From Aurelia coerulea (lineage: Eukaryota; Cnidaria; Scyphozoa; Semaeostomeae; Ulmaridae): 64,000 bases of DNA. The notes under the pieces are model-generated. The model was not told where the DNA came from. It worked only from the letters and a program-made list of their open reading frames with translations, and did no database searches. The position numbers and the translations under genes are program-made. The stretch's first letter is position 1. Each line of letters opens with the position of its first letter. Shown here piece by piece: positions 1 to 11,303 of the stretch. The stretch spans positions 9,990,001 through 10,054,000 of the forward strand of contig CM076954.1 in assembly GCA_039566865.1 (NCBI GenBank), given 5' to 3'.

Positions 1-164
1 GCAAATACGCATTTCTCACGGGCACAAAAACGCAGCCAAAGCCATTTCCTTCATATTTGGTGATCAATGCTTCAAACCAACATTGTTCAGGGGGGCAGGG
101 GGGTGGGAAAAAGAAAAACAGTAAGTTTCCTGCAATGTCTTCTGGATGCTTCGTCACACAAGAA

Positions 165-488
165 AGCAGAGAAATTACATGTTTTTTTCAAGTTGTTTTG
201 GCAAGGATTGTAGTTCATTCCATTCTGAGAGGCAATTGGGATAAAAGCTGGATTTGAATTTTTCTGTCCTTGCCCTTATTCGCCCAATGACATCCTGATT
301 GCGAAGAGAGTAATGCGACTGCTGAAGTTGAGGGATTGGATCAGCTGTATATTCAGGCATCAGATTATGTATCATTTTGTAAAACAACGTAAGGCGTCTA
401 CTCCATCTTCGGGAACTCAATGATTCCCAACCAAGTTCTGCGTACAACTTCTCTCGCGATGTCCCCCTCCACGTTCCTGTAACGGCTA
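165..488 (-). pseudogene. LINE reverse transcriptase, C-terminal fragment (family A)
   Basis: This is the C-terminal part of a CR1/jockey-like non-LTR retrotransposon reverse-transcriptase protein. It reads GTSREKLYAELGWESL, then RRWSRRLTLFYK and LRNQDVIGRIRARTEKF, and closely matches the copy at about 18860-19130. It continues the reading frame of the minus-strand fragment beyond 1373; an inserted inverted-repeat element separates the two. After CLSEWNEL the frame departs from the other copy, apparently through a small deletion, and stops early. It is a dead copy. The family assignment is inferred from RT motifs; the exact clade is uncertain. Confidence 0.85.
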
Positions 489-1372
489 CCGGGTGCGCCA
501 AAATAAACTATGCACTTTTGGCAGACCACGATAAATCGTACACAAGACTGATTTTGAAGATTTATGACTTGATCTTTAGCAGAAACCCTGAATTAGATTC
601 TAGGATCTTTTGCAAATTTTTCTGTTTCCAGTTTTAGAGCTACAAGCGAGTTTCTTAAAATTTTTGTTTTCGAAAACACTGAAAACGATCAAAAAACGCC
701 GATCAAGCTTTCTAAAGAATCGACATGAATGGACAAAGAGAAAACTTTTTCGTGGTGATTTGGGATTTAGAAATCGACTAATTGTAAGCTGCTGTACGAG
801 AGTTCGTACTATCTTGTGAGAAATGTAATAGTATTTTCAAGAATATAAAGAAATGTCTTTTCGTTTGTAATGTCATTGAATTTATGCTTTGCTGCAGGCT
901 GTGTTCCTGTATCAAGGGGGTTAAAAGACAAGCGACGAAGCGTCATGGGGCCAGCAAGAATGGAGTTTTGTTACATATTTGATTTTGTGACGGCTTTTGG
1001 GGCGGCATTTTATTGCAACTACTACAGAATTTCGCAACAAGCAAATCTTTGAAATAACACCCGTGCAGAAGTTTATAATAATCAATTTTCAAATCCCCAA
1101 ATCACGTTGAAAACGTTTTCTCTTTGTCCATTCATGTTGAGTCTTTAGGAAATTTGATCAACGTTTTTTTTATCGTTTTCAGTGTTTTCGAAAACGAAAA
1201 TTTTGAGAAACTCGCCTGTAGCTCTAAAAATTGAAAATGGAAAAATTTGCCAAAATTCTTAGAATCTAATTCAGGCTTTCTGCTAAAGATAAGTCATATA
1301 TCTTCCAAATTGGTCCAGTGTACGATTTATCGTGGCCTGCCAAAAGTGCATAGTTTATTTTGGCGCACCCGG
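489..1372. mobile_element. 884-bp long-armed inverted-repeat element, TA target duplication
   Basis: The element begins CCGGGTGCGCCAAAATAAAC and ends with the reverse complement. The arms are about 280 bp each (489-770 and 1091-1372), somewhat diverged, around a ~320-bp unique centre. TA flanks both ends (487-488, 1373-1374). Removing the element plus one TA rejoins the LINE frame as SAALAVTGT, matching SAARAITGT in the copy near 18840, so the boundaries are well supported. No transposase is encoded, so it is a non-autonomous element. TA duplication suggests Tc1/mariner/pogo-type mobilisation (inference). Confidence 0.85.
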
Positions 1373-2370
1373 TAGAGCAGCAGAATACTGAACTGACTCC
1401 AACTTTTCCATCAAACTTGACAAAGTAGTGTTACCGCTAAATTCACATACTTTGGCCGGAATATGATAGATAACATCTCCGTATTCCAGGTGGGGTCGCA
1501 CATAGAGCTTGAATAATTCGTTTAAGGTATGTCTGGATAGGTACTTGGAGAGAAATTTCAGCAAACCGACACCCTTCCTTGTCTTAGAGATAGCTGCCTG
1601 GATATGAGCCGAAAAAGAAAGCTTTGAGTCCAGGATAATTCCTAAATGTTTATGTTCATCCACTTTCATCACTGGAATATTATTAAAACGAATTTCTGGA
1701 TGATTGATTTCAATTCTTTTCGTAGAAAATATCAGTTCAACAGCTTGTTTTTGCGGATCAGGATTGAAGGACATTTTCCAATCGTAGGCCCACTGTCTTA
1801 TCAACTCTAGGTCATGGTTGATATCACTGGCAGCCGAGTTAGAGTCTTCTACTACGGTAAACAACGATGTATCATCAGCAAAAAGCTCAACATTGCACTT
1901 CACGTCAGCAGCTAGATCGTTGATATATACAAGGAAAAACAAGGGTCCTAGAATAGAACCCCGGGGTACTCCTGCTGAAATATCTCCCCAATCAGAATTC
2001 TGTCCATTTAAAACTGTTCGCTGTTTTCTATCCTTGAGAAAACTTTGGATAAGTAAAAGGAGCTCTCCAGAAACGCCACATCGTTTTAGTTTATAAATCA
2101 AACCGTCGTGCCATACCCTATCAAATGCTTTAGAGATGTCAAGATACACAGAGCGAGCATCAAGAGGTGGGTTACAATCGAAGGCTTTAAAGATCGTGTG
2201 CGTTATGGAAATCAGCTGATTAACCGTTGAGTCACCGGGACGAAAGCCTGATTGATTCGGATTGAGTAAATTGCATGAAACGAGATGCGAGTATAAAGTA
2301 TAAATAAAAAAAAGATTTATATAATGCTCCAAATTTGGCATCTTTGAACATGTTCTGAAGATTCTTAAAC
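1373..2370 (-). pseudogene. LINE reverse transcriptase, central part (family A)
   Basis: This is the reverse-transcriptase core of the same LINE copy as 165-488. Visible motifs in order are NQSGFRPGDST, VYLDISKAFDRVWHDGL (motif A), GVPRGSILGPLFFLVYINDL (motif B), LFADDTSLFTVV (motif C with the FADD catalytic pair) and HKHLGIILDSKLSFSAH. The frame is open up to the inserted element at 1372. Upstream of about 2280 the homology slips between frames and fades, so the 5' part is damaged. It is a relic copy, related to those at 7.1-9.2 and 18.0-19.9 kb. Confidence 0.88.
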
Positions 2371-3746
2371 ACACAGAATAAGAGCTTCGAAGCAAAGTAT
2401 TTAGTCTCCAGATGCATCTGAATACGTTTCTGTGTTTATTGAGGTTTCTACTATTACATGCTACAGTGAGGCCAGCGAGGTCAAATTCAAAATTTTGGCA
2501 TTTCTCCAAACTTTGAGATAATTCTTAGCCCCCGTGCACAGGTATTGGGAACAGGTGAGTGAAGAATTTTTTTGAAAATTCTAATTTTCCTTCTGTGCAA
2601 AAATTTTTGGAAAAATCATCCAAAAACTTCTTGAATTTGACTTTTCAAATTTCCCGTTAAGTTTTCGGTTCCATTCAGTTTCCGCCACGTGCCAATTTCG
2701 TTAGCCAGTTAGGATTTAGTGCCTATCTTTGCTGAGCATCAATTGATGAAAACAACATACTATAATATGATTTGCTTTTCAAGTGAACCTGACAAAAGTA
2801 AAGGGTAACAAAACTGCACAACAAAACCTTTCAACACATATCACTGATGTCGATAGCAAAGTTCATACCTGACAGATATCGCTCTTTAAACCCGTTTTGT
2901 AGCACCCCTCAGAATTAATTCTCAGTCTTGAATAACTGCTCTCAGAACTACAAAAAAATGAACCCCAGAAATACTAACATCTAAGGCACAAATTTCCGCG
3001 AAACGCTGCACGAATAAAATCCATGGGACGCTTAAAATAAATCAACGCAGTTAAATTTGGCCAGGTCCAGGCAGTAAAACTATCTAAGCTGTTGAAATTG
3101 CTACTCTTAGCAAATGCAGTTTCATTTTGTAGCTAGAGAAGCAATGAGTGTATCGGTGTGCAGGCGTTTCATTTTGCCAGTAATGGGGGCCATTCAATAT
3201 ACCTATCTGGATTCCCTTGTGCAACAAAGCAGCACTGCATCACTGCAGCACTAAATTCAAAGAATTCGAATGGTAAAAGGCTTTTATATAATTTCAAACA
3301 AAAATGCTCTCGATATTCCACGTCTCAATTCAACTTTGAAGTCTCTACTGGTTTGTGAAAACGAGGTCAGAGAAAAAAACTTTCAGTTTCTCTTCAACCA
3401 ACATAAAGCTACTACTTCCTTGGTGTCGCCAACAAAAAAACTGCTTTAGCAAATATGACTTTTGAAGCTGATAGCTAATAATAGATTTTCATCAGATAAA
3501 TAAAGTTAATATCTTAATTAATAATTCAGAAATAAAGTGTGTCGCAAAGACTAAATCACTAGGGTTTGCAGCGGATGCACATTGAGATAACCAATTCAGC
3601 ATAGTGAAAGGAAAGATTAGTATGGTTATCAAGTCATTTAAACAACCGAAACATCAAATTTCATAAACCCAGCTTCACTATGTGTACCATCTAAAGTCAT
3701 CTGCGATATGCTAATGTCATTTGGGGGAGTCTTGCAAAATAAAATT
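2371..3746. other. No recognisable feature
   Basis: AT-rich sequence. I see no long reading frame, RNA gene, inverted repeat or similarity to the other repeats in this window. Confidence 0.5.
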
Positions 3747-4235
3747 GAATATCCTTGAACGTCTGCAGGATAGAGCCCGTTCAATTATTGGTTAGGGCAG
3801 ACTAAAAGATTATTGGTCACGTGAAGCCTTCAGAATAAATCTCATCCTAAGACCCAGCACTCCAAACAAAGGCCATTGAATTGCAGAAACCTACCAATCG
3901 CAAAAATAATCTTGAATACGTCAACAAAGGCTTTCGTTATTCGGCTCTTAAAGCTCAGAATCAAAGGGCCATTAGTACCACAGAGCTCCCTGCGCATAAT
4001 GGATTGAAAAAGAAACTAAAATTTTAATTCATGAACTGAAATCGATTTAAAACACGACTCCCGGGTAGAGTAGCTACGATGTAGACAGGCTACTTAGCAT
4101 GATTCGAGTTCTAACCGTATATGATGCAATTAATGTAACTATGATATCTATTTTCTTGATTAGTATTGAGTTCTTACGCTGAAGGGATTTTGTATATAAA
4201 GAATTGAAAATGAAATGACAGTGTACCACAATTCT
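3747..4235 (+). pseudogene. LINE 3' relic (family J)
   Basis: A decayed 3' end of a jockey/CR1-like LINE. It begins with ILERLQDRARSIIG, a typical motif downstream of the RT domain, then loses frame. The 3' end carries GAAGGGATTTTGTATATAAA and a short GAAAATGAAATGA tail. A closely similar tail occurs at 28813-28850, which supports the assignment. There is no intact coding capacity. Confidence 0.55.
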
Positions 4236-7109
4236 AGCCACGATCCACCACTACAACAATGTAAAGGTGTCTGTCCCTCTTGGCGGACAGTTGAATATCA
4301 TTTGGTAACAACCCACGCTATCTCAAAGCGCAACACGCCCTTTTAAAATTCCACAGTTTTTGGGTTCTTGGTTCAAATCACCTGTCTGTAAAGGGAATAG
4401 GAAACCTTACAGATTGTGAAGAATGATTAGAAAAAAAAAAGAAATACGAAAAATACCAACCGTTTTGCTCTCATTTCTTCAAGCTTTCTCTAGAGTGGGG
4501 GCAAGAGCAAGCAAATACTATATAAAGAGTAACCTTAATTGAATTTCGGACATTAAACGCACTTTCAAAGGACTGCTCATCAAGCGAGCATTCAGAATAC
4601 ATTCCTCGACTAACCCAGTTTTATGTGGAGGAGACGGGGGCTACTTCGAAGACGCCTTAATGAAGATAATTTCATCAATATAAGAAATAACTACATTCTT
4701 GGAAAGCAACTATTGGCTATACATTGGGCCATTAGTTTTTGAACGCAATTTGTCCTTTATTGTTGGAGCTATTGAACTGTTGCATCTCAGAAATAAGCAT
4801 TAAGGTCGGAGTATTACAACTTGCGCCGGACACAGGAAAAATTGTAATGGACACTGGGGCAGGTTGTAACAATAACAAAATGAAATGAACAAAATAATAG
4901 TTCTCATTAACCAATTACAGAATAAGATATTGATATATCCCTTGATAAACATGCAATGTTGGAAGTTTTACCTTTAAGTGTCCAGTCATCTTGAAGCAAC
5001 ACTGAAGTGAACAGTAACATTCTAAGCTTCAATAACATATTTACTTGGACAGAAAACTTTTCGTCGATATGGTGCATGAATTATGCGAAAATAATTACAA
5101 GCCGCAAGAAGCTTAAAGATGAAAAATTGTTCTTTTTAATGGAAATGTGGCTGCTATTTCAATTTACCCCAGACACTCAAGGAGCAACAAACTAGGATTC
5201 TGAAAATAATATTTCGATATATTGCGTCCAAAACTGATTAGAAAAAACAGCACATAACTTATTACACGACTGACCTGTGTTTACAAATGCAGCTCAAAGG
5301 AAGCAGACCTTGAAAAGGAATATTTCAGAAATCGACCTTAATATCAGTATCGCCATGCTAACAAAACGTAGCTGAGAGTAGGAATACGATCCATTGCTTA
5401 AACTGAAAGTAACAAAAAGGAATTCATTCAAACAACAGCGGGTGAGCACAGCTAGTACAGTGGCTAACAAAATAAACTTTTTCACAATGTGCCCTTAGAC
5501 TCACGAAATAGTCCCAGTTATCGTAACAACAACAGCAATGACAACAACAACACCAACAACAACAACAATATATTTTTTGCTCAAACTGGGACTTATGGAC
5601 TTTCACATCAAAAAGTGAGACGAAAATAAACAATGGAGGTACCGATTTTTCTATTCACGTTGAAACGAGGTCATAGCCTCTTTTCGGTAGTTGGAAAATT
5701 CAGGAGCTGTGGCGTGCTGGCATGAACTATTGCTAGCTGAAGTAGCCTTCAAAATGAGGGAATTCTGATTGAAACTGAAAGGTTTGTTGATTTTTTGGAT
5801 TGACGAAACATTCATCTGGATATGTGTGGCTTTTGTTCATTGCTAACGTCACTGAACACTTGCATTTTAGGGCGTTTTATCATCTGAGGCTTGAGCTGAT
5901 AATTTAGGCCCATACGCAATTGCTTGGAACATTCGGCTTTTCGTAAAGTGTTGCTATGGTTCCATATCGGACGTAACGTCAAGGGAAACAATTTCGTCCC
6001 AATTTTCAATGTGAAAGTCCATGAGTCGTAGTTATAGCGTCCATCAGCCTATCAATAGCAATAAGTATGAACTTGCAATCAGCCTAATGTGCCCTTGTAA
6101 AACTAGCCTCGATCAGCTCACAGCATTATTCCCATTTAGAGTGAGCAAACAGAATGCAGTAAAAGACGATCTCTCTTTAACTCAGAATTACAAATGAACG
6201 ATTCAAATTTTACAAGCCGGTTTTTTAACAACACGTTTATAGCATTCAAGGTGAATAAAAAAAGTTAACACGTTTGGCGCGCTATTTAATGAGGAGTTTG
6301 CGGCTGATATTGAAAACTGAAATGATAGGCAATCACTCAATGAATAACTCAATGTCAAATTTTGTGTGGTAAAATCATTCATCTTTTAGACTCATAAATT
6401 AGCAAAAGCGTGGCAAGGGGTTTGTATAGGAAAGATACTTCCACGTTGCATCCTTGTCAAGGAGACAATTGTATCGCATCTAAATACAATGACAAGTAAA
6501 TAATGGACCAAAATAGAACGTGAAATCATCGTTCCAGTAGTTACTCCTTACAAGCATTTTGCTAATTGTTAGGACTAAAAGATGAGTAATTCTACCAAAC
6601 AATATTTTCACACCTAAGTTGGCCTTTGATCGAACAACGTTTCGGTTTTGAATATTGGCCGCGTACTATTATTCCACAGCCCACAAAACGTGTGAAGTTT
6701 TTTTACTTACCCAGTACAACTCACAAAGCTACATTTCAAATGAAGCAAACTTTAAACCAAATGCTAACCTCTATTTCCCTCAGTTTTGTTAGCTTTGCTT
6801 TATCAGGAAGAACACTGAAGAAAAAACGTAGACAAATACAGTCAAAGTGTTACAGAGATGTAAATTAATTGCGGTCCAGAAGTCGAGGGCCATACCAACC
6901 TGCAAAGCTTTGTGGAAAATTTTAATTCATGTTTAAAAGATGTCTAGAGGAGTATCGCCCTTCTGGCACGCTTTTGTAAGGAGAGCAGGCTTTCACAATA
7001 TGAAAGGATATTTCTTAATAAACTTTCCAGGAGTATGATCATCTACTATTCCTCTCCCTTTTTCGTTAATCTTTTGACTAACTGTGATTTTCGTCTTGCC
7101 ATAATATCC
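4236..7109. other. Mostly featureless AT-rich stretch
   Basis: Only short reading frames without recognisable domains are present. The one clear low-complexity element is an AAC-type microsatellite near 5522-5570. No RNA gene or element boundary was identified. Confidence 0.45.
5522..5570. repeat. Imperfect (AAC)n microsatellite
   Basis: A run of AAC triplets interrupted by CAG, TGA and CCA triplets; simple sequence. Confidence 0.85.
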
Positions 7110-7752
7110 GTTTTTTAATGTCAAGATATCTGATCGGCCTAATTTCAAATTCTTTTTCAAATACAGGGCCCTACTCTCGTTGTTGAATCTGGTATTAATC
7201 TGTGTCTCCATGAACAGTGTCATCATCAGATCATTCATGGAAATCTATCTGTTTCAAATGTAGCACTGTCACGGTAAACCCGCGGGATTTCGGATTATGG
7301 TATAAAGCAAATTTTGTCGCTATCAGGAAAAGCATTGAGATGTTTGGTCTGCACGAGCATCTTGATAAGATCACATGCCCTAACGAACAGGTTAAATTTC
7401 TGAATGGAGTTCTTCTGAACACATATTCAAACTCCAACTCCATACACAATAAAGTTCACACGATTAGGCCTCGCCAAGCACACTGGATAACGCAAAACTG
7501 TTAAGAACTTTCTTACGAAGAAGAACCGTGCCTATAAAAGCTTCATGAGGAACGGTCAACCAGAGGAAAAGCTTGAGGAAATACAAAAGACGATATTGCA
7601 AAAGTTCCAGACTGATTGAGGATACCAACAAAATTACTTTCTCAAGGCAGGGAAAACTCTTGCAAGCCTTGGGACTTCCAGGTAATCAACACTGTAATAA
7701 ACAAGACTAAGAATCCGATAATCCATCCACTCCTTGAGAATGGGCTATTTGT
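7110..7752 (+). pseudogene. LINE family A, linker between endonuclease and RT (5' part of copy 2)
   Basis: This is a LINE segment upstream of the reverse transcriptase. Readable pieces are FVAIRKSIEMFGLHEHLDKI, TCPNEQVKFLNGVLLNTYSN, TIRPRQAHWITQ and then, in a shifted frame, NRAYKSFMRNGQPEEKLEEI. The last block recurs at about 47280-47430, so it belongs to a repeated LINE family. Several frameshifts make it non-functional. It ends at GCTATTTGT, where a 553-bp element is inserted, and resumes at 8306. Confidence 0.75.
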
Positions 7753-8305
7753 TAGACTTATGACGATGAGTCTCTTGTTTCCCTGTGCTCTTTGACTTCT
7801 TGATTGCGCTTCAGTCAACAGAGACTCATAATATTACTCTGAAAAAGTTGACCCTATTTAGGCCTAATATGCTGGGATTCCTAGCATACCAATCAGATTG
7901 CAAGATTTGGCAAAGAACAATCAGTTTCGAACCTTCAATTCGATTGACGCAGCTTACTAAATTTGAAGGAAGTTGCTGCAGCAGGTACTTGAAGATTTCT
8001 CTGGTATGTCTTGTTCTTAAAAACATGGAAATTGCAGCATTAAAAGACTTATTTTGCACTCACCAGGTAAAGTGAACTTTCTTCTTCAGATGAATACCAA
8101 GTTTTGTTGATTAAGTTTCTGCTTACCGTGGTTTCTATCGCATTTCCTTTCTGAGGAGTGACCGTTGAACAGAGCCGAAGCAGTCGTTCGATCCAGATTC
8201 GATCAATCGAATGCAAAAGATAGGGTCAGGTTTTTAACTGTTTCATTATGAGTCCCTGTGAGCAAGGTACCGCAGGGATACAAGGGACTCATCGTCATAA
8301 GTCTA
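7753..8305. mobile_element. 553-bp inverted-repeat element with 9-bp target duplication
   Basis: The ends are TAGACTTATGACGATGAGTC and its reverse complement, with imperfect inverted similarity extending to roughly 80 bp. GCTATTTGT is duplicated at 7744-7752 and 8306-8314. Removing the element and one duplicate joins the LINE frame as LLENGLFVTDFTEKAQLFNDYF, which confirms the boundaries. No transposase is encoded. A 9-bp duplication is typical of Mutator-like elements, but the superfamily is an inference. Confidence 0.85.
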
Positions 8306-9166
8306 GCTATTTGTAACTGATTTTACTGAAAAAGCACAATTATTCAATGACTACTTCACACTTCAGTGTACAACAATTGACACGGGCAGTGAAATTCCAC
8401 AACCAACCCCAGTAACTAATACTCTCTTAAATGAACTTCTAATGTCTTAAGAAAAGATCTGGAAAAAGCACTTAATCCGAATAAGGCACATGGTAGGGAT
8501 GAAATATATGGCAGAATGATGAAGTTAAGTAATGCTGCATTAATTGCTCCACTAAAAACAATATTCACAAACGGTTTGAAGTGTGATATAGTTCCCCAAA
8601 TATGGACGCATGCAAATGTTGTGCCTGTTCATAAGAAGAACGGGAAAAATGCGACAGGGAACTATCGACCAGTTTCTCTTCCTCGAGTCTATGAGAAAAT
8701 GCTTTAAAACTCATAAACGATCTTTATATTCACATCTTGTGTCATGTGTGTGACATGATGGTCTGATCTATAAATTAAAATGATGCAGTGTCTCTAGCTA
8801 ACTACTTTTATCATTCAAAGTTTTTTTAAGGATAGAAAACAAGGAACTGTTCTGAACAGGGCAGTCTTCCCCTTGGGGAGATGTCTCAACCAGAGTACCA
8901 CAAGATTCTATCCTAGGGCCCTTGCTTTTTCTCCTGTACACAAATGACTTAAAGTGCAATGATAAGATTTTTGCCGATGATAAACCACTATTTACAGTGG
9001 TCCAAGATACAATTATAGTGGCCCAAGATACAATTGCAGCTGCGGATGACATGAACCATGACTTGGAGTTAATAAGACATTGGGCTCATGACTGGAGAAT
9101 GTCTTTTAACAAAGATCCGCAAAAGCAAGCTGTGCAATTAATAATTTCAAAGAAGAGAATCGAACA
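8306..9166 (+). pseudogene. LINE family A reverse transcriptase, decayed (3' part of copy 2)
   Basis: Continues the LINE at 7110-7752. It reads MKLSNAALIAPLKTIF, WTHANVVPVHKKNGK and NYRPVSLPRVYEKML. It then lacks roughly 90 residues before FFKDRKQGTVLN, YTNDLK with a degraded FADDK motif, and DMNHDLELIRHWAHDWRMSF. Multiple stops and frameshifts are present. At 9166 it is interrupted by a LINE tail; AEHPEINF at 9384-9407 is the direct continuation of this copy. Confidence 0.8.
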
Positions 9167-9383
9167 GGGGTTTCTTTCTTTTGACTGTAAATTTGTTAAT
9201 ATCATTGTACATTTGTTTTGAATATTGTAAATAGGGTTTTACAGTTTCATTTGAGTAATAACTTTTTAATTTACATTCTTTATATTGTAATTATTGTTTT
9301 ATCGGAGGGTCCCTGAAAACCAGCTTCTGCTGAAGGGCAATACTCCTTAAAGAAATGAAGTGAAATGAAGTGAAATGAAATGA
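9167..9383 (+). mobile_element. 5'-truncated LINE 3' tail
   Basis: A noncoding insert between KKRIE and AEHPE of the surrounding LINE. It contains GGAGGGTCCCTGAAAACCAG, then CTTCTGCTGAAGGGCAATAC and ends in (TGAAA/TGAAG)n. A related tail is at 29396-29610. The short repeated 3' tail and severe 5' truncation are characteristic of CR1/L2-group LINE insertions. Confidence 0.65.
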
Positions 9384-9411
9384 AAGCTGAACATCCAGAA
9401 ATTAATTTCAA

Positions 9412-10636
9412 GGTAACTCTGCCTTCCGCTCCAGTGCACAGCAAGATGCCGTTTCGCAAAACCACTCTCTTCGGAAAACAGACAATTTCTCCAATATTAT
9501 TCGGCCTTTTGAAAAGCGGTGAAAAGGATGTTGTTCTGTATAGTCTGGGAAATCAAAAGATGCATAAATCGCAATGTTTCCGCCAAACCTGGTTTCGCAA
9601 ATCCTAGTTCAAATCCTTTTGTTGATTTCAAAAAAGTGGATTATCTCCAAAACTACTCGAAAACTGTTCGATTTTTGTTCGTTCCATCTTTAGCTAGGTT
9701 GGTATCTACAACTTTGCCAAGTCTGATTAAAAAAGCTAGGCTAGATTTCCTGCCATTGAATTTTACATTTCTCTATACTTTTCGACATCGAAATGGAGAA
9801 GAAACCTTGGTCAACAGATTACTAAGCTATGAAGCATGCTTGCAAAAGCTCAGTTTTCAAATAACTTTCAGAAATTTTTCCATTGGCAAACAAATTAACG
9901 TCATCTGTTGGGAAAACCTTACCCAAGTCTCAAAAGATATCCTTAGTGCGCTTGTAGAAGTATCATTTGCATCTATTGAATAAAAGTAACTGACTTTTAC
10001 CAGCAACTTCACGAAACCATGCTGTGGGTGTCTTTCGAGACTTTCATGAGCATTCACAAGTTATGAATTTCTTTATGAGTCCACAATGACCATAGATCTT
10101 AGAACAAGAACTAAATTTTTGCCAAAACTTTGAACGGGCGCTCAACTAGTTTTGCATGGGCTAATCTGTTGACCAACGCTTTTCCCCTTCAATGTCGAAA
10201 AGTACACAGAAATAAAAAATCAAATTGCAGGAAATCTATCATACTTCATCTTACATACTTCAACTGAAAGGTAGCCTGTCACGTATATTATTGCCAGCAA
10301 CAAGATCAGAGCTCTATGCAAAAGATCTATTTGTGAATCTATGCATTTGGAAGAAAAGAAGGTCAATCGTCATCACGTTCTACGGTCGGAGAGAGTCACC
10401 AGCATCAGTAGCCATTCAGAAACCAGTAAAATATTTTGAAGGGAGCCTTCATCAAAGCAGTGAAAACGAACAATTATGTTTAACATATCTTTCGATTGCC
10501 AATCATATAAGTAATATCATACTCCTTACAGAATTTCGATAGACCGATTGGTTCCAGAGCACTTGACAGGTTTTTGGCGTAGCGAATTTCTGAAAACTGG
10601 CTTGCCGTGCTCATTAGAGCGAAAAGCAGAGTCACC
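9412..10636. mobile_element. 1.2-kb long-armed inverted-repeat element (family M, copy 1)
   Basis: The left end GGTAACTCTGCCTTCCGCTC is mirrored on the right by an imperfect reverse complement ending GCAGAGTCACC. The whole element recurs, in the opposite orientation of its central part, at 39147-40313. Arms are several hundred bp long. TTAA follows the right end here and precedes the left end of the other copy, which hints at a TTAA duplication, but neither copy has it on both sides. Short open frames inside show no domain. It is a non-autonomous DNA element inserted at the broken end of the LINE. Confidence 0.75.
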
Positions 10637-10640
10637 TTAA

Positions 10641-11298
10641 GTCCAAAGTAAAAATCAATCACAACGAATGAAAAGTCGGATTCACTTGAAGATCTGATTA
10701 ATCAGTTAGCAAAACTTCAATTCATATGCTAAAATGACACACAATTTACAGCTTCTTAATATATCACTTACCTGCACTCAATAATGTTACGAAAATGTTT
10801 TTCCTTCGCCTTTAACTTCAAATATCTTCAATAAAATGAGAGAAATCAACATCTGCAAAAAGTTTACAGTCGCAAAGGAATAAAAAATGCCCCCAGGTCT
10901 TCGATACAGATTTCTTGAATGTTGCTAAGAAGAACTCGACACGTTTTCAAGCTCATTTCATTAATGAAAAGTATAATGGAAGGCTTCATTCGTAATCCAT
11001 TCTCCCATCAATCTGTTTTTGTGTAGATTTATGTAGAACCTAGAGTATTTCGGGTCACGTGAGGTCAAGAAACTGTATGTATCGCTGTCTATGTGTTCGT
11101 CCTGTGTCATTTTTTGTAAGTATTGTTTCACTGTAATTGTAACTTTGTTTGTATAAATGTCAGAGCTTCGTAATTTGAAATCATTGTAGTAGGTTGGAAA
11201 AAAAATGAGCGTAACCATTTATTCGAGAACAAGCATTTGCAAAAAAGAGATTTCAAATGCATAACAAATACAATGCTAGTAATCAATGCTAATAGCAA
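10641..11298. other. No recognisable feature
   Basis: AT-rich sequence with only short frames; no similarity to other parts of the window noticed. Confidence 0.45.
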
Positions 11299-11303
11299 CA
11301 ACC

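Noticed and set aside
6626..6868. 80-residue frame MIEQRFGFEYW...
   Set aside because: No domain, no splice context and AT-rich noncoding surroundings; not distinguishable from chance.
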